Below are positions 13,300 through 33,700 of a stretch of 64,000 nt of DNA, piece by piece (the first letter of the stretch is position 1; the number at the start of each line of letters is the position of its first letter). This stretch comes from Ifrita kowaldi (Eukaryota; Chordata; Aves; Passeriformes; Cinclosomatidae). Position numbers and translations under genes: made by a program. A model generated the notes under the pieces. The model was not told the origin of the DNA and searched no databases. It saw nothing but the letters and a program-made list of their open reading frames with translations. The stretch spans positions 1 through 64,000 of the forward strand of contig VZRS01009575.1 in assembly GCA_013398055.1 (NCBI GenBank), given 5' to 3'.

Positions 13300-15664
13300 C
13301 ACACCATTCTGTTGTTCAACATTGGTTGTATTTAAGAACTACACTTCAGAAGGTACCATGTGTTTGTCACACCCCACCCCCTGCACACACACCCCTAGCA
13401 GAGAACACACAGCTTCCCAATACCATGGCAAGGGGCATTGAAAGCACAAGGTGAAAAGGGAAGGGGGGGAGTCAGTCCATCAGTGCATTGTAAATGAGCT
13501 TTCACAAAGTCAAGTGCAGCAAAACCTGTTCAGACACTTTAAAAGTTAGACCTTTGGCAAATAAAAGAAAAAAAAAAGGATCCTAAAAGTTCTGTAAGTA
13601 CCATTCTCTCTCCACATGGGATATGAACTCCCACCCTGAGCTTCAAGAGTTGATGGTGTCTAACAAGCAGTACTGAGGACCACCATGTGCTGAATAAATA
13701 GCACAGAAATGGGATTTCATTTGAGCATCTTTCAACAAAGGGCATGTGCCCAAGATTCCTGGGAAGGCCTTGCTTTTGGCCAGTCAGGAGCTTAGCCTTC
13801 TTCCCCAGTTGTCCAAAGGCTGAGCATTGATAAGCATCCAGCTGAGTGACCTTTGTCTGGATCTAAGCACAGCTCTGGAGAGCCTGCAACATGGCAATCA
13901 GACTACTCAGTAACACGTATTTCTTGAACAAGGACCCTGTAGCTGCCAATTACACTTCATTTATTCTGACCAGTAAAGCAGCCAGAAAGCTTGCCTCAGG
14001 ACCTCCTGTTTGAGAAGCCTTTCACCTTTGTGAAAGACAAGCCCACTGCAAGTGGTGCATGAGCTGTCCCAGCAAAAGATGGGACCTGAGGCCAAAGATG
14101 GAGCACTTCTCAAGCAGCATGTTACACTTTTATCAGAACCCATATCAGAACAAGCCCAGCACAACAGGGAAAACACTGGGAAGTCTCAACAAAACAAATT
14201 CTCCACTTTCTGGGATGAGATACATGAGCTATGAAACAGCTTCTCCCACCTCTAGCTCTTGGGACCCATTACAACCGCATCAAAAATACAAGACCTTTGC
14301 ACCACCCCCCAAACCAGGGACAGCAGTGCAGCACACCTCAGGGAATACAAAGCCAGCTTCCACATAAGCCTATGGCTTCTGCATGGAAGAGGAGAAGGAG
14401 GAAAGCAAAATTATTTTTCAGAGTGATTACTGAGGACTCAAACAGAGACTTATCTGGTTCCTGTGCTCTGGTCTTGTCACTTCCCACTCTGTCATGTCAA
14501 GTCCCAGAACACAAAAAGGATCAAGATAAACTTAATCACATTTAAACAAAAAGTCCTGAACTCTTTCACATAACTGTACAAGGAAGAGAACCACACACTG
14601 GCATGGATTTAACTGATGGACAGGAGCCACACAAAATCACACAAACATGCGCACCTGTGCGCAGCCACACACACTTGAGCTCTTGCAGTTTCAGTAAAAA
14701 GGGCACTTTCCTGTTTTAGTCTGAGGAGCCAGCACCCCTGCTGGGGAGAAGTGAGGCTCTGTACCTATCTGACACTGTGACAGTTGAGCTCAGCATCCAT
14801 TGGAAATTTAATTTAAAAATGTGGCTTAATCATTCAAGACTTTCAGAGTGCCCTGGCATTTATGCATCTCCCTTCATAATGCTACATCCCCTTTTAAGCA
14901 CACTGCAGCTTCAGAAGAGCAGGAGAGACGCCTTCACTCCCCAGAAAAAGCTGTCAGAAAGGAGATTTATCTAGACTCACACAAGACAGATGTTATTTGG
15001 AGAGCATAGGATTTGGTGCTCACACACTAGATAAATTCATTCTGATCTCTACCCTGTACTACATCCAAAGCATAGGTGTCTTAGGTTGAACTAACTGAAT
15101 CATTTGTCCAGTTGCTCAACACACACAGGCCATCTCACATGTTCGTTTCCATTAAAGGTGCCAGAGTTGAGCAGGGACAGGTCCTCTAACAACAGAGGAC
15201 TGTTAAACCTAACATTTCCCACCCTATATCCACTGCAGGCACCAACACACAAACCCAGCCAGGAGGTCCAAGCCCCATGAGGCTGAGGAAACAATATTGC
15301 TCCTGGTTATCCCTCCAAGCTCTTCTTCATATGCCTGAAAATCCTGAAGTAACACATCTGAGTGCCAGAAGCCATGCTCCTTGTTGTGGCAAACAGGGCA
15401 GAGGGAAGAAAATAAACAAGTTAGTGAGCATGAATCCAGCTTCCAATAAGTGCAGACTCTTTCTTGGGAGGTTCAGTTAGATGAGAGTGGAGGATGAATA
15501 GGGTACTAATGGTTTTGCAGTTCCAGTAGCCCCTTTATTGTAGTGGGGCCGGGATAGGCCAGGAAACCCATCAGTCTGTTAAGTGCTGCGTGCAATACTA
15601 GCGCTCAGTATCTTCCATTGCTTGTGAACAAAGCAGCTCCAACATCAGCCATGGGCACCAGGCA
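13300..15664 (-). other. Probable HIF1AN 3' UTR and downstream flank
   Basis: This DNA follows the HIF1AN stop codon in the direction of transcription and has no long conserved frame. Reverse-strand AATAAA hexamers occur at 15534-15539 and 13960-13965, so either a short (~130 nt) or a long (~1.7 kb) 3' UTR is possible. The sequence alone does not show which site is used. Confidence 0.4.
15534..15539 (-). terminator. HIF1AN: Proximal poly(A) signal candidate for HIF1AN
   Basis: The canonical AATAAA hexamer reads on the minus strand about 126-131 nt past the HIF1AN stop codon. A second copy at 13960-13965 would give a longer 3' UTR. Neither has been tested. Confidence 0.4.
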
Positions 15665-22972
<7,308 letters not shown>

Positions 22973-23440
22973 CGCCGCCTCCGCCGGAGAACCCGGACCA
23001 AGGAAGCCGGAACCGGAAGCTGCGCACCCACGGCAACGCCGGAAGCGGAGGGCGAAGGCGGAGGGCAGAGGACCATAGAGAGGGAGGGAGGGAGCGGCGG
23101 CGGCTGGAGCGCCCCCGCGCGGGCGGAGGCTGCAGGCGGCTCCGCTGCCCTTGGCTCCTGTCCCTTCCCGAGGCTCTCGGACATCCCTGGGAGCTGGGAG
23201 CACAGGCGGGTGAAAGACCCACTGCAGAAAACAGAAAGGATTGTCTCATTGCCGGGCCCCGTGCCGCCCCGCGTGCCTTCAGCCGGCAGCCCCTTCCCCT
23301 CAACGGCAGCGAACCGGGCGCAGGCGCTGCCCCTCGGGCATTTCCATTGCCCTGGTGGAAACAGCGCTGCGCGCTGCCTCAGTCGGCCTGCGGGAAATGA
23401 ACTGCGCAGCTCTGCGCCAGAAAACGACAGGTTTAATTAA

Positions 23441-24735
23441 CACTTGCTACGAAAAAAAAAAAAATGTAGCACTGCCTGGTGCAACTAGCACCCAGCTTGT
23501 GATGGCGACTACATTTTAGCAGGATTTCATGAACTGTGTGAGTGAACCTGGAGCTGTTGAATTATTTTCTTGTTGTGCGTTTATCATGTGAGACAAAGTC
23601 TACATTTGGCTTTTAATCTGCAAACAGCAAGAATGATGATCGCTATTTCCCAAGAATGCATGCCACATTAGGCATCAGCTCTGGAGAAAATTTTGGTCTC
23701 TGGCATTCAGTGGTTTTCATCTTACAGTAGTTGGGATTTGTTCTTGTGCCTGCACAAAACTGCATTCATGAGAATAATGCAATTTCCCTTTGTCCTTCTA
23801 AAATTTATTAATATATCTAGTTTCTAGGAAAATGAATGCCCTCTCATCTTTTTAAATCTAGAGCACTTCTGCTGTACAGGTTAACAAGAAATTTTACAGT
23901 GTATTTGCAAATATATTTGGGTGCTTGCGAAACTTGAAACAAAGCTGTGGAAAACTCAAACATTATTCAGAGAATAAATACCCAGCGGTGAAGACCTGAT
24001 GTAAGAAGCAGCTGACCACAATCCAAGCCTGCAGTGATGCCTGAGCCCAAGTCAATGGGAAACAAAGGTCCCTACTTCCAGTGCTGTCCCCACAGTGCTG
24101 TAGGCTGCAGAGGTGGGATAAGACCCAAATGCTGCTCCACGGAAAACAGCAGCAGCAGCTGCAGTGGAAGGTTGGGCTCTGGTTTAATAACTTTGTTAGA
24201 TAACGGAGTAACTTCACTGCACACTCATTTGTAAGAGCGTTGGCTGAATTTAGATACCATCCCTAAAATGACATCAGTAAGCCTTTCTTTGGGATAAGTG
24301 AAAGGATCCTGTTCTTTGTCTGCAACAAAGCCCCCATCTCAGGCCTGCTGTATCTCTTATATTTTTGTGGTTCATCACTATCTTCATTCAATTATTAGGT
24401 TTACAATCAATGTTGTTATTAGAAGGAATGGCTTTAATGACAAATCGTCTGTGAGAGTTTTTGAGCTGCAAAGGTTTATAATGTAAATCTTTATAGAGAC
24501 ATTACCCGTTATGGCTGATGTGAATAACTGAAGGAAAATGAGTTCAACTACCACAGAGTTTACATAATGAAGTAAACTGCAAAATCCTTTAATGCTCATA
24601 TTGATTTTATTTACAATAATACATTGCTTACATTTGAAAAATCACATTGCTAAATTAACATGCCATTTCTGCTGTCCACCCTCCCCTGGCTCCATGGAGA
24701 TAAGGCGATTCCATTTGGGTATTGACTTTCATAAT
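23441..24735. other. Intergenic spacer between HIF1AN and NDUFB8
   Basis: AT-richer DNA between the two CpG-rich promoter regions of the divergent genes. I see no coding exon, RNA gene or mobile element here. A 12-A run starts near 23452. Confidence 0.5.
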
Positions 24736-24900
24736 ATTGATACTGATACAAAGAAGGCGATTTGCATAACGCCGCCGGGCACGGCATCGATCCGATTGAG
24801 CATCGATCCGGCTGCTCCGCAGGAGGCTCCCCGCGTCTGGAAGGCAGTCCCTGCCATGAATTCCCACTGCCCCGCTCCAGACGATGACAGACAGACACCG

Positions 24901-24935
24901 NNNNNNNNNNNNNNNNNNNNNNNNNNNNNNNNNNN
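24901..24935. other. Assembly gap (35 N)
   Basis: A run of N replaces sequence just before the first recognisable NDUFB8 codons. The flanks are GC-rich, a common cause of sequence drop-out in birds. The NDUFB8 start codon and most of its mitochondrial presequence probably lie in or beside this gap. Confidence 0.99.
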
Positions 24936-25115
24936 GCTGCGGCTGCCGGCGGGGCCCGCGCCCACCCTGCCGCGTTGCTTTCCTGCAGCCTCGGAGATGT
25001 CCAAGGACATGATGCCCGGGCCGTATCCGCGGACTCCGGAGGAGCGGGCCGCCGCTGCGAAGAAGTACAACATGCGGGTGGAGGACTATCAGCCCTACCC
25101 CGACGACGGCTTGGG
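24936..25115 (+). CDS. NDUFB8: NDUFB8 first visible coding exon (partial at 5' side)
   Basis: Reading is open from the gap edge through LRLPAGPAPTLPRCFPAASE into MSKDM and VEDYQPYPDDGLG. The donor GTGAGC comes after 25115. A CTTTCCTGCAG stretch ending at 24988 could instead be a splice acceptor, in which case the exon would start at 24989 and the presequence exon would be lost in the gap. The in-frame match to the human presequence end favours one continuous exon. Confidence 0.8.
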
Positions 25116-28100
25116 GTGAGCCGGGTGGTGCCGTTGTTCCGCAACCGGGAGCGGGCCGGGGCCAGCAGCTCCTGGCTTTGCGGGGAGGTGCTGTAGGCTG
25201 GCAGTCCCTGGTGAATTCCTGGCTTTGCTGTACTGTGAGCTTAGAGCTTTGAAGCCACTTCAGTGTTTTAAGATACGATCGAACAGAATGAGTTAGGGGC
25301 CTGTGTGAATGAAACACGAGAGACTTCATGAGAGAAATATGGGAGACTTCATATGCTGTTGTAATGCAAGGCTAAGTGGGATGAACTGAAAGCGGTCTCT
25401 AGAATAAATGTTACAGGAGATGTTTAAATGTTGGGGAATACTTCGACATATGCCAGGATAACTAGGGTTCCATATTTTAGTTGAGCTTGTGTTTTCTTTC
25501 ATCTAGTATAGCCCATAAAGGCCAGTTGGGGGAATGCCATTTGTTATGGTGATTGGTATCAAGGTAATTATTGTTGTGCTGGTTGTTTTAATGCATTTCA
25601 AAAAAATATATGCATTAAATCTGTAAAAACAAAGTAATGTTTAATCATTCTATTTGCATAGGCCTGTCTTATAGTGTCTCCTACAAATTGTATCTAAATT
25701 AGTACAGATTTCCTTATGTTTGGTGTTTTGTTTGTTTCTCATAGGTATGGTGACTATCCCATGCTCCCTAATAAGTCTCAATACGAGAGAGACCCCTGGT
25801 ACCAGTGGGACCAGCCAGACATGAGGCATAACTGGGGAGAGCCGGTAGGAATGCTAGTACCACTTCTCAAGTTGCTCACCAATGCTGCTGTTACTGAATT
25901 CTAACACGTGCATCTTGTTAGTGCTTTCTGTTGTGTAATTTCGTCACCAGTGCAGGTGTGTGTTGCCTGTGCAAGCAGGGACAGTCAGTTCAAGGCAAAG
26001 TTAGGCTGTGGCCATCTGGGTAAATACTGTGAAAGTGCTGAGGACAGTTAACTTCTTACATACAAGAAGGGAGTCTTTACAAACTTAACTTTCCCTGCAG
26101 GAGTAATTTTATTTGCCTGATCAGACTCCGTACGAGAGCATGCTTCAGAATTGTTTAGCAAAGAAGCCACTGTTTGAATAAAGTCGTTTTAGTGCAGTGG
26201 AAGTAGCTACTGTTGCTTTATTACTCCAGGGCTTTTTTGAGGTAGGCTACAAATAAGGAAGGATGTTCTCTCTATAAAGGAAGATTGCAATATGTCCTTA
26301 AGACAAATGTGTATAGATCATATATGTTAGCTTTGAAAATCTAAGTTCCTCAAATTCCTTTCAGGAGTAGCTCTTCTCTTAGTGCATGGTCTTTTGTGAA
26401 TGACTGCAATCTGACTGCAGTTACTGAGCTTGGTAATTGACTTGCAATCTCTTTACTAAAAGGAAGAGTTCATGTAAGTATGTGTGCTTAATATATCATA
26501 GTAAAACCATGTCAGAGCATTTCAACATGTCTACCACAGAAAAATGCATGTTGTAATGACTATAAAAGCACATGAAAAAGCCCCATGTGTTACAGTGCTT
26601 GCTGCAGGAAGGCTTGTGTACAAGCCCTTGCATATGGCCTTGGCAGTTGGGAACCAAGAGGAATATACTAGTGTATTCCAGGTGTCAGCAGATGCTTCTG
26701 TTTAGGCAGCTTTGATTTCTGCTCAGTCTGGCTCTGGGTTTGATAGGAATTGTCTCTGGGGCAGCTAGAGCTAGGAGTCTGGAGGCAGTACTTGAGCTGC
26801 AAACAAATAAGTTCTTTGCATTTATTAATGTGAAAGGAGACTGTAGGCAGAACATGCTTGAGACTTTCCTATTTCTGCTTAAGAGCAGAAGCTTAAATGC
26901 CTTTTTGCTTCCATCGGGAAGGGCATTAGCTTGCTACCAGCCTTGCTCTTGTCCTGGAGTAATAGCAGCAGGTCCTCTACCTGTTTTGAGAGACCAGCTT
27001 CCAAGTGTCAGGTAGCTGCTTCTTTGTTTGAAATAGCACTACTTCTGTTGGGGTATATGACTGAGCTTCCATTAATGAGGGTTGCAGTTTATACTGTGCC
27101 TTTCCGATGGTCCTGGGGAGCAAAGCTGAGGTGGAATGATTATGCATAGAAATAAAAAGTGCTGCTCTTCTATATTTAAGTATGTTGCCTGGTGTAAGCA
27201 TAGGATGAAATGTAGTGTCTTTTGAGTTTTACTGTAAGCAACCATTTGTTGTGACTGTAGGTAAACCATGTACCTCCTCTGTGGCTTTATCTCCACTTTT
27301 GAGGTGGAGATGAAACAGTTTCTGGCAGTTTTGTGAATGCTGTAATGTGCTGCTTCCCTTGAGAAAAGCAGCTTGACCACTGTTGGTAAATGTGCAGTTG
27401 TTTTCCTTTGTTCTTTAGATGCACTGGGACTTTGACATGTACATTCGGAACCGGGTTGATACCTCCCCCACTGTCGTTCCCTGGCACACCATGAGCAAAC
27501 ACTTCTTTATCTTTTTGAGCACAATGCTGATCATGTTTGGTCTTGGAACGATCTACCCATCCTACAGGCCTGTGGTGAGTGAAACCTAAGGGTAAAGGGA
27601 GGAAAAGTAGCTGTGTTTCTTGTCATTGCCAATGCCCATGAGAGTGGTTTTGCTGAAGATGAGTGATGGGTGTGAATGCAAAACTCTGCTGCTGGCAGTG
27701 GATGGGCCAAGGGATGTCCTGTGGTCTGAGTTGCTCTCTTGACTAGCCTGGCTCAGCTCACAGATGCTGCTTCATAGTGAGCAGTCCCTGCTCACAGGGG
27801 AACTAATATTAACTATGCTTCTTACAGTATCCCATCTTTGGTCTTGGTACTCTCCTTCCCTGTGTGTGCGTCTACTCAAGTGAGATGCTTTAACTCTTCT
27901 CTTGCCCAATGAGCTGTATCATTTGGGGAATGTACTCTTGAAAAATTAGTCTGAATACACAAACAGCTTTTGCAATATATTGTCCTCATGCTGTGAGATA
28001 AATCTGTTGATTAAGATTAAAAGCAAGACTGCCGTGATGTTTCTGTTAAACAAAATGGTTTATGCAAGGAACCCCCTATTTCTGAATTTACTTTCCTCAC

Positions 28101-28349
28101 ACTCTAATATTCTAGCTGAAGCACTTAAGAAATAGAAATTTAGGTCATAAATGACAAGCCTTCATTTTGGTGAGGGTGGGATGTGATGAGACATTTTCCT
28201 CTTTCCCTTAATTTGGTGAATGTGGTGAATTTGCCATTCTTTGTATCTCCTTGTAGGGACCGAAGCAATATCCCTTCAATGACCTGTATCTGGAGAAAGG
28301 AGGAGACCCCAATAAGAAGCCACCAGAAGTGATACACTATGAAATTTGA
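24936..28349 (+). CDS. NDUFB8: NDUFB8, complex I accessory subunit (5' end in gap)
   Basis: The product is the ASHI subunit of mitochondrial NADH:ubiquinone oxidoreductase. It is a single-pass inner-membrane protein of the distal membrane arm, needed for assembly rather than catalysis. Four exons with GT-AG borders join in frame. From the Met at 24997 to the stop there are 155 residues, the same count as human NDUFB8 from its matching Met (M-T-K-D-M). Landmarks are PGPYPRTPEERAAAAKKYNM, the DYPMLPNKSQYERDPWYQWD stretch, one transmembrane helix (FFIFLSTMLIMFGLGTIY) and the end GPKQYPFNDLYLEKGGDP...HYEI. The frame upstream of Met (ending RCFPAASE) aligns with the human presequence end (TAS/H), so the cleavable targeting peptide is only partly visible. 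SEC31B follows in the same direction and HIF1AN diverges, as in human. Confidence 0.95.
25745..25844 (+). CDS. NDUFB8: NDUFB8 coding exon YGDYPML...NWGEP
   Basis: A 100-nt exon after TTTCTCATAG. It completes the split Gly codon and encodes YGDYPMLPNKSQYERDPWYQ then WDQPDMRHNWGEP. The donor is GTAGGA. This is the matrix-side region before the membrane helix. Confidence 0.96.
27419..27574 (+). CDS. NDUFB8: NDUFB8 coding exon with the transmembrane helix
   Basis: A 156-nt exon, phase 0 to 0. It encodes MHWDFDMYIRNRVDTSPTVV, then PWHTMSKHFF and a hydrophobic helix, ending YPSYRPV. The acceptor is TTCTTTAG and the donor GTGAGT. Confidence 0.96.
28257..28349 (+). CDS. NDUFB8: NDUFB8 last coding exon
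   Basis: Thirty codons plus TGA after CTTGTAG. It encodes GPKQYPFNDLYLEKGGDPNK then KPPEVIHYEI, the conserved intermembrane-space C terminus. Confidence 0.97.
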   Translation, partial: GPKQYPFNDLYLEKGGDPNKKPPEVIHYEI

Positions 28350-30289
28350 AAGTTGTTCAAGTGCTACATTTCCGTCAGTTCCGCTGGGGAAGGAATCTTC
28401 TCTAGTGTTCACGGGCAGATGTTAACACTTGCTCTTCAGTGTTCAACTGCTAACTGCAGTGAAATATATCAATGACACTTACTGTGCTAGTTGTCTTCTG
28501 TTGGTTTGAGAAGGCTGAGTTATAGCTAAAGAAACTGAGTGACCTTTGTCATTTTTCTAAATGGGATAGTATCTGTGGGGCAAAGTTATGAGTGCAGACC
28601 TAGGACTGCTGGTCATTTATGTACCTTGTGCACAAACATTCCTCAACTGTGCCTGTTTATGTGGGCAATACTGCCTGTTACCAAGGTGTTTAATGCACGT
28701 GCTGCTGGGAGTTGAACTGGAGTGTCACTGTACACTGTGAAATGACAGGCAGAAATAGATTGGCACATGCCAGTCTTTAGGAGTCTTGTACTGTGTGGAT
28801 AACTGTCTGCCCTTACTGGGAGTTGACTTTGATCTCTTCCTGGTCTAGATGCCCTCTCAAGTGAGGTTTGCACAACCAGTAGGAAGCACTCATGAGGCAC
28901 AGAGCCTTGCAGTGTGTGGCTTGAAGCTGACAGCAGGGCTGTGTGGACAGCAGCAATACAAAAAGGCTAATGAGCAAGTTCAGCTCTGGCCAGACCTGCT
29001 TTGATCCAAGTGCACAGGTGCCTATAATCATTCCTTTATGGCCTGAGTTCATCCACCTAGCCTGGAGTTACATCTGACCCGTGAAGTCTGCCTGTTGTAC
29101 TGCAAACTGCTGGTCTTGGACCTATAGCTTCAGCAACAGTTTGCTTGGGAAAGTTATAGATACAGTTATATTAAGCTCCTAGATTTGTCCAGCTTCACTC
29201 TAACATAAGGTTTTTTCCTCTTGTAACTGGAGGAGACAGTACCTCTAGTGAATGTTCTCTCAACTTTGCCGTTCTATGCCTTAGACTCCACTGTTTAGTT
29301 GTGGGAGTGTGTGATCACAGAAGGCTGAGAGCTTGGGCTGCTCTAGGTGCTTCCTATAAACTGGATGCTGTGCTGTGCTCTCAGCACCCTGTCACAGCTC
29401 ACAGTTTTGTACTTCAAGAGAAGCAGATATAGAAAGACACTGATTCATGTTTTTTCCATCTGTAAAGATTTTAAACCCCAAATTCTAAAGGGACTGTTAG
29501 CTTGATTTTTGTGTAGGGGTTTCTATAAGGATGTATGTTCAAGGGAGTTATGGGATTGAATGCTAGGACATAGTTTTATTTGCACCTAAATATTTTTAAC
29601 TCCTTTGGAGTTAAACAATCAACAATCAATATTCCTCATAGCTTTTGTAAGCTGTCACCTTTTCTTCTTGTTGCAGAAATGCTTCCTTTCAAGTTATAGT
29701 CAATGATGTTTTATCCCAGAAGGGTTTTTAAGTGGTTTTTTGAGCTATGGAGACCTTAAAACTGAATTCTGTTTTGCAGGGTATAACACTCCTTAGGGAT
29801 ACTTCAGTTGAGAATTACCATTCCACAGCACTTAGGTGACAGCACTACATACAATGTTACGAGAGTTGAAAGAGTCTTCAAGTAAAATGGAGGTGATGAG
29901 AGCAGTGATAGGAACCCTGCCTTGGTGTGTGTGATAGTGCAGCACTTGCACTGAGGCACGTCCAGGCCCATCTGGCTCATTGTGCAGCGTTCCAGTGCTG
30001 GCTGCTGCTGCCCCCTTTGCAGACTTCCAAACCCAGTTTGTTCTAAATGGTAATTTAATTATGGTTTTCTTCATGGGGAAGGCATAATGGGTTGGGCAGA
30101 TAATAGGGCTCACAAATCCTTAAAAATGGGGTTTGTAATGTAGGCATTCTTTTCTTAAAGCAGGAGAGGTATAAGGGAAGAAGGCCTGGGTCCTTCTGCA
30201 TATTTTTTCCTGGCAGTTAAAATACTTTTCGAAAAATACATTCCCTTCTTCACGCCCTCAGGATGCATTAAATTTGTAGCTATAGCAAA
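28350..30289. other. NDUFB8 3' UTR and spacer before SEC31B
   Basis: Non-coding DNA between the NDUFB8 stop and the SEC31B CpG island. No gene, recognisable repeat or RNA was found. The open frames here are short and unsupported. Confidence 0.5.
28464..28469 (+). terminator. NDUFB8: Possible variant poly(A) signal (AATATA-type) of NDUFB8
   Basis: No canonical AATAAA was seen soon after the stop codon. An AATATA-type variant lies about 115 nt past the stop, and a GT-rich stretch (TGTGCTAGTTGTCTTCTGTT) follows 20-50 nt later, fitting a cleavage site with a downstream element. This would give a short 3' UTR like that of the human gene. Confidence 0.3.
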
Positions 30290-30730
30290 GTTCTTCGGAG
30301 GGGGGGTGACGGCAGCTGCAGCAGAGCCCGGCTCCAGCTGTGGTGTCCTTGGCGTCCGGCGTGAACCATGCAGGACCGGTGGACGGAGCCGATTCAGGTA
30401 TCTTAAAGAGAGTGAAGGTGCCCGGGAGCGCCGGGCCCAGCGGCGGCCGCTGCTGAGGGGGAGCGGGGAGGGCCGGGCGGCGGAGNCCGGGGGCTGCCCC
30501 TGTCCTGCCGCGCCCCCGTCCCCTCAGCACAGGGCTGCTGTGCTGCCCTGCCCGTCTCGCTGTCGAGACTCCGCTCCCAGGTCCCGTGGCACCGTCCTTG
30601 CCCCGGGAGTCCGGGTTCCCGTCTCCCCTCCGCCGGCCGGCTGGCAGCGGGCGGGGAACGGCCGAGGGAGCTCAGCTGTATGACCTGGGCCGCGGAGAGG
30701 CCTCTGGCGTAGCCCAGAGCCTGTGTCTGA
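30290..30730 (+). promoter_or_regulatory. SEC31B: CpG-island promoter and probable non-coding exon 1 of SEC31B
   Basis: A sharply bounded CpG-rich block, containing one ambiguous base at 30486. It sits upstream of the first SEC31B coding exon, which begins with a splice acceptor, so an untranslated first exon is required and this block is the natural site. One candidate donor is GATTCAG then GTATCT at 30398. The exact start and donor are unproven. Confidence 0.5.
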
Positions 30731-33700
30731 CACCCGTGTCCGAGGTCAATGCTTTCCTCCTAGACCCTAGCTCTTTTTCACCATCCCATGGGGTAATGCT
30801 GTTGTGCAGACAAGCACACTTGAGACGTGTGTGCACTGCCATCTGGGCAGCCCTGTGCAGTGGGCAACAGCTTCTGAAACTGCGCAAAGCACAAGAAGTT
30901 TCTTTACCTACCACGGGAGCTGTCATGGAGGAATGTGCTGAGCCCTGCCCTGCAACAACCCCACCTTGACCACACCAGTGATTAGCTGAGATTAGCTGAG
31001 TGTCTCTGTGCTTTCTGTAATCGGGGTTTATAATAAGCACATACGAGAACAGCTTCGCTATAGGGTGTTGAGGAGCTGCGGAAGCAGGGTGTCAGAACAG
31101 TGTAAACGGAAGGGGCAGTACAGAGATTTTAAATTGACGCTGGGATGTGAAAACTGTAGGGACAGTTTGTGTCTTAACCATTGTGTCGCGGCTGAGGGGT
31201 GTTTTTCAGGTCTTGGGGTGGCTGCTTGTCACCCGGGTGACCTTGGACAAATATTTTTGTTCTGCCCAAGTTTCACTTTTAGCTAACGGGGGGGAGGTCA
31301 GCCTCCTCCTTTGTGTGCAGTGCTGGAAGTCCAGTATCAGCAGGAACTGTTCAGAGAGGAATGGTTGGGTGTCCAGTGGCAGAGGAGGACTGGGAAAGTC
31401 AGTGGGAGGGGATTTCTGATTGACAGTATTGGGGTGGTGCAAGAGAGAGAAGGCCTCACTGGAGTGCTATCAGGGATAATTATCCTGACAGCTTTGAAGG
31501 TCTGTTAGCTCATACAACAACCATGGTGTTATTGTAATGTACCGTAAAGCTGTAAGTATTTCAGCTTAGCAAAGGTGAGGAATTTTTGCCTCTTAACAGC
31601 GTTGTGCTCTATTGTGATTTGGGAATTTTCACTGTTTAGCTGCGTGCTCTCCATTTCTCAGTAGTGAGGTGTGCTCTGACCTGTCAGGTTTTTGCTTTGC
31701 AGCCACTGTTACCCTTTAATGTCTGTGCAGGAAGCCATGGCTGGGGAAAGCTGTGAGGAATTGCTGTTTCTGTCCACTCCCTTTGGGACTGAGATGTATT
31801 AAAATATTAGATCTGTAATCGATGGATGTCTGTAGAAGAAGGGTGAGGAATTGTCATGATTAATTAATTAGAGGTCCTGAGAAAAGCATGAGCTTTCTTG
31901 GAAGTCTTAGATGCTATTTTGAGAGACGACAGCAGGTGGCAACCTCTCCCTAAAAATTCTATTGTGGAAGAGTTCAATACTTGCAAATTTTTCTCAGGCA
32001 GCTGCAAGAGTTTGCTAAAGAAGGGCTTTTTCCTGCTTTAAGGATTGTGAGTCTTCTCTTGGATCCAGACATGCACAGTGTATAGAAGGATCACTTCTCT
32101 AAAAGTAAGACTTAAATCAGGCTTTTCTTTTTTTTCCCCTTTCAAACTCAGATCTCACTGACTTAAGAAGGATGTGCTGCTGTATCTCTGCAGATCCTCA
32201 TCTGCGGTGGACCTGAACTGCTCGGATGTTCTTAAGAGATAGTGTGATACTGTGATCTTTTGGCTTCTTATGCACCCTCTGTGGGCCTTCTCAAGTGCTG
32301 GAACCACTGCTGATTTGCCTTTAGGGCCAGGGACACAGTGAACCTGTTCAATACCTATGATCCAGCACTTCTACAGTTGTTCTGTTGACATTGAGCTGCT
32401 CTAAATGGAGAGTTGTTTGCTTTCCTCCGTTTGGGTGGGTTACCATGACCAAGACACTTTACCTTCACATTCTGTCCTGACTTAAGTTTGTGAAAAGAGA
32501 ACAGTAATGATGCAGTAATTGACTTTCTTATGTAAAACACTCTATTGACAAGAAAAGCCAAACAATTGATTAATACCGTTCCACACAATTTTTGCTGCTT
32601 ATCTTTATTTGCGCGTTAAATCTAAATTATTTCAGCCATGCAGTCAGTTCAGCACAGAGGTAAGGAGGAGGAGCTTGTGCCATTTACCCAAGTTTGTGAT
32701 AGTTGCACTCTTCACTGATTCCTTACCAGTTAATTTCCTATAGGGAAGAGGTCTCTTGGCCATTGTCTAATAATGTTCACAGGGAAGCTGCCATCTCGAA
32801 AGCCAAGAAACAGTGAGGTCTGAGTGTACAGCCAGCTCCTCATGGATTGTAGCTGGAGGAGGAAGAGGCAAGAAAGGGACTGGTAAGGAACATACCAGCT
32901 GTCCTGCCCCCCACATTGGTGGAGTCAGGTAGAGCCTTGTGCAATAGACTGTTGCTAGCAGATTCACCTGACTTCTGGGGCAGTTTTTATTCCCCTCTGC
33001 CAGTGAAGGGAGAAGACCTGGACAGGGTTCCTGCAGTAGTACAGGAGACATGAGTAGGTGCTGGAAAATCTTGAGGGATGCACTGCAGAGAGAATGTGGT
33101 GGACCCCTAATGAGTACCCCACAAAGTGTCTACTGGAAGATTGGAAAGTAAGCTTTAGAGATTTGTTATGGTGATGAGGAGATGACCTTACCACCTCTGT
33201 TCCTGTGGGGCATGAAGAAATAGTTGCACTTTTTTAACAGTACAGGAGTTCTGTTCAGATTCTGTTGGGTCTTAACTAAGCTGGGATAAGCTTAATGTGA
33301 GTATAGTAGTTGGCAGTTTGAGCTTTGGGAGATACTGCTGCAGACTAATGCTAAAAAGCATTAAAGATTCTAGTCAATCAGCATATTCTAATAGTACATG
33401 GGGGAGAGAGAGAGGATGCCCTTAACTTCTGATTGGTGAGGGAGAAGAAACCCTAAAAAGTGGTGTAGAATTATTAGCTGGGAGGTCCAAGCCCAAGAAG
33501 TAATGCTGACCAATCTTCCCCCTTGTATGGTCCTCAGGAGGCCGTAGTTTCTTATAAGCCGTGCATCTGAACAGGGGGCCACGTGATGCAGGTTGTGGTT
33601 TACGCAAACAGTGTCAAGTGACCAGAGAGGTTAATCACAGCAAGCTGACAAGATGCAGAGGGTTTTGCTGTGCTGCCTGCTGACAGTTTTACTTTATTCA

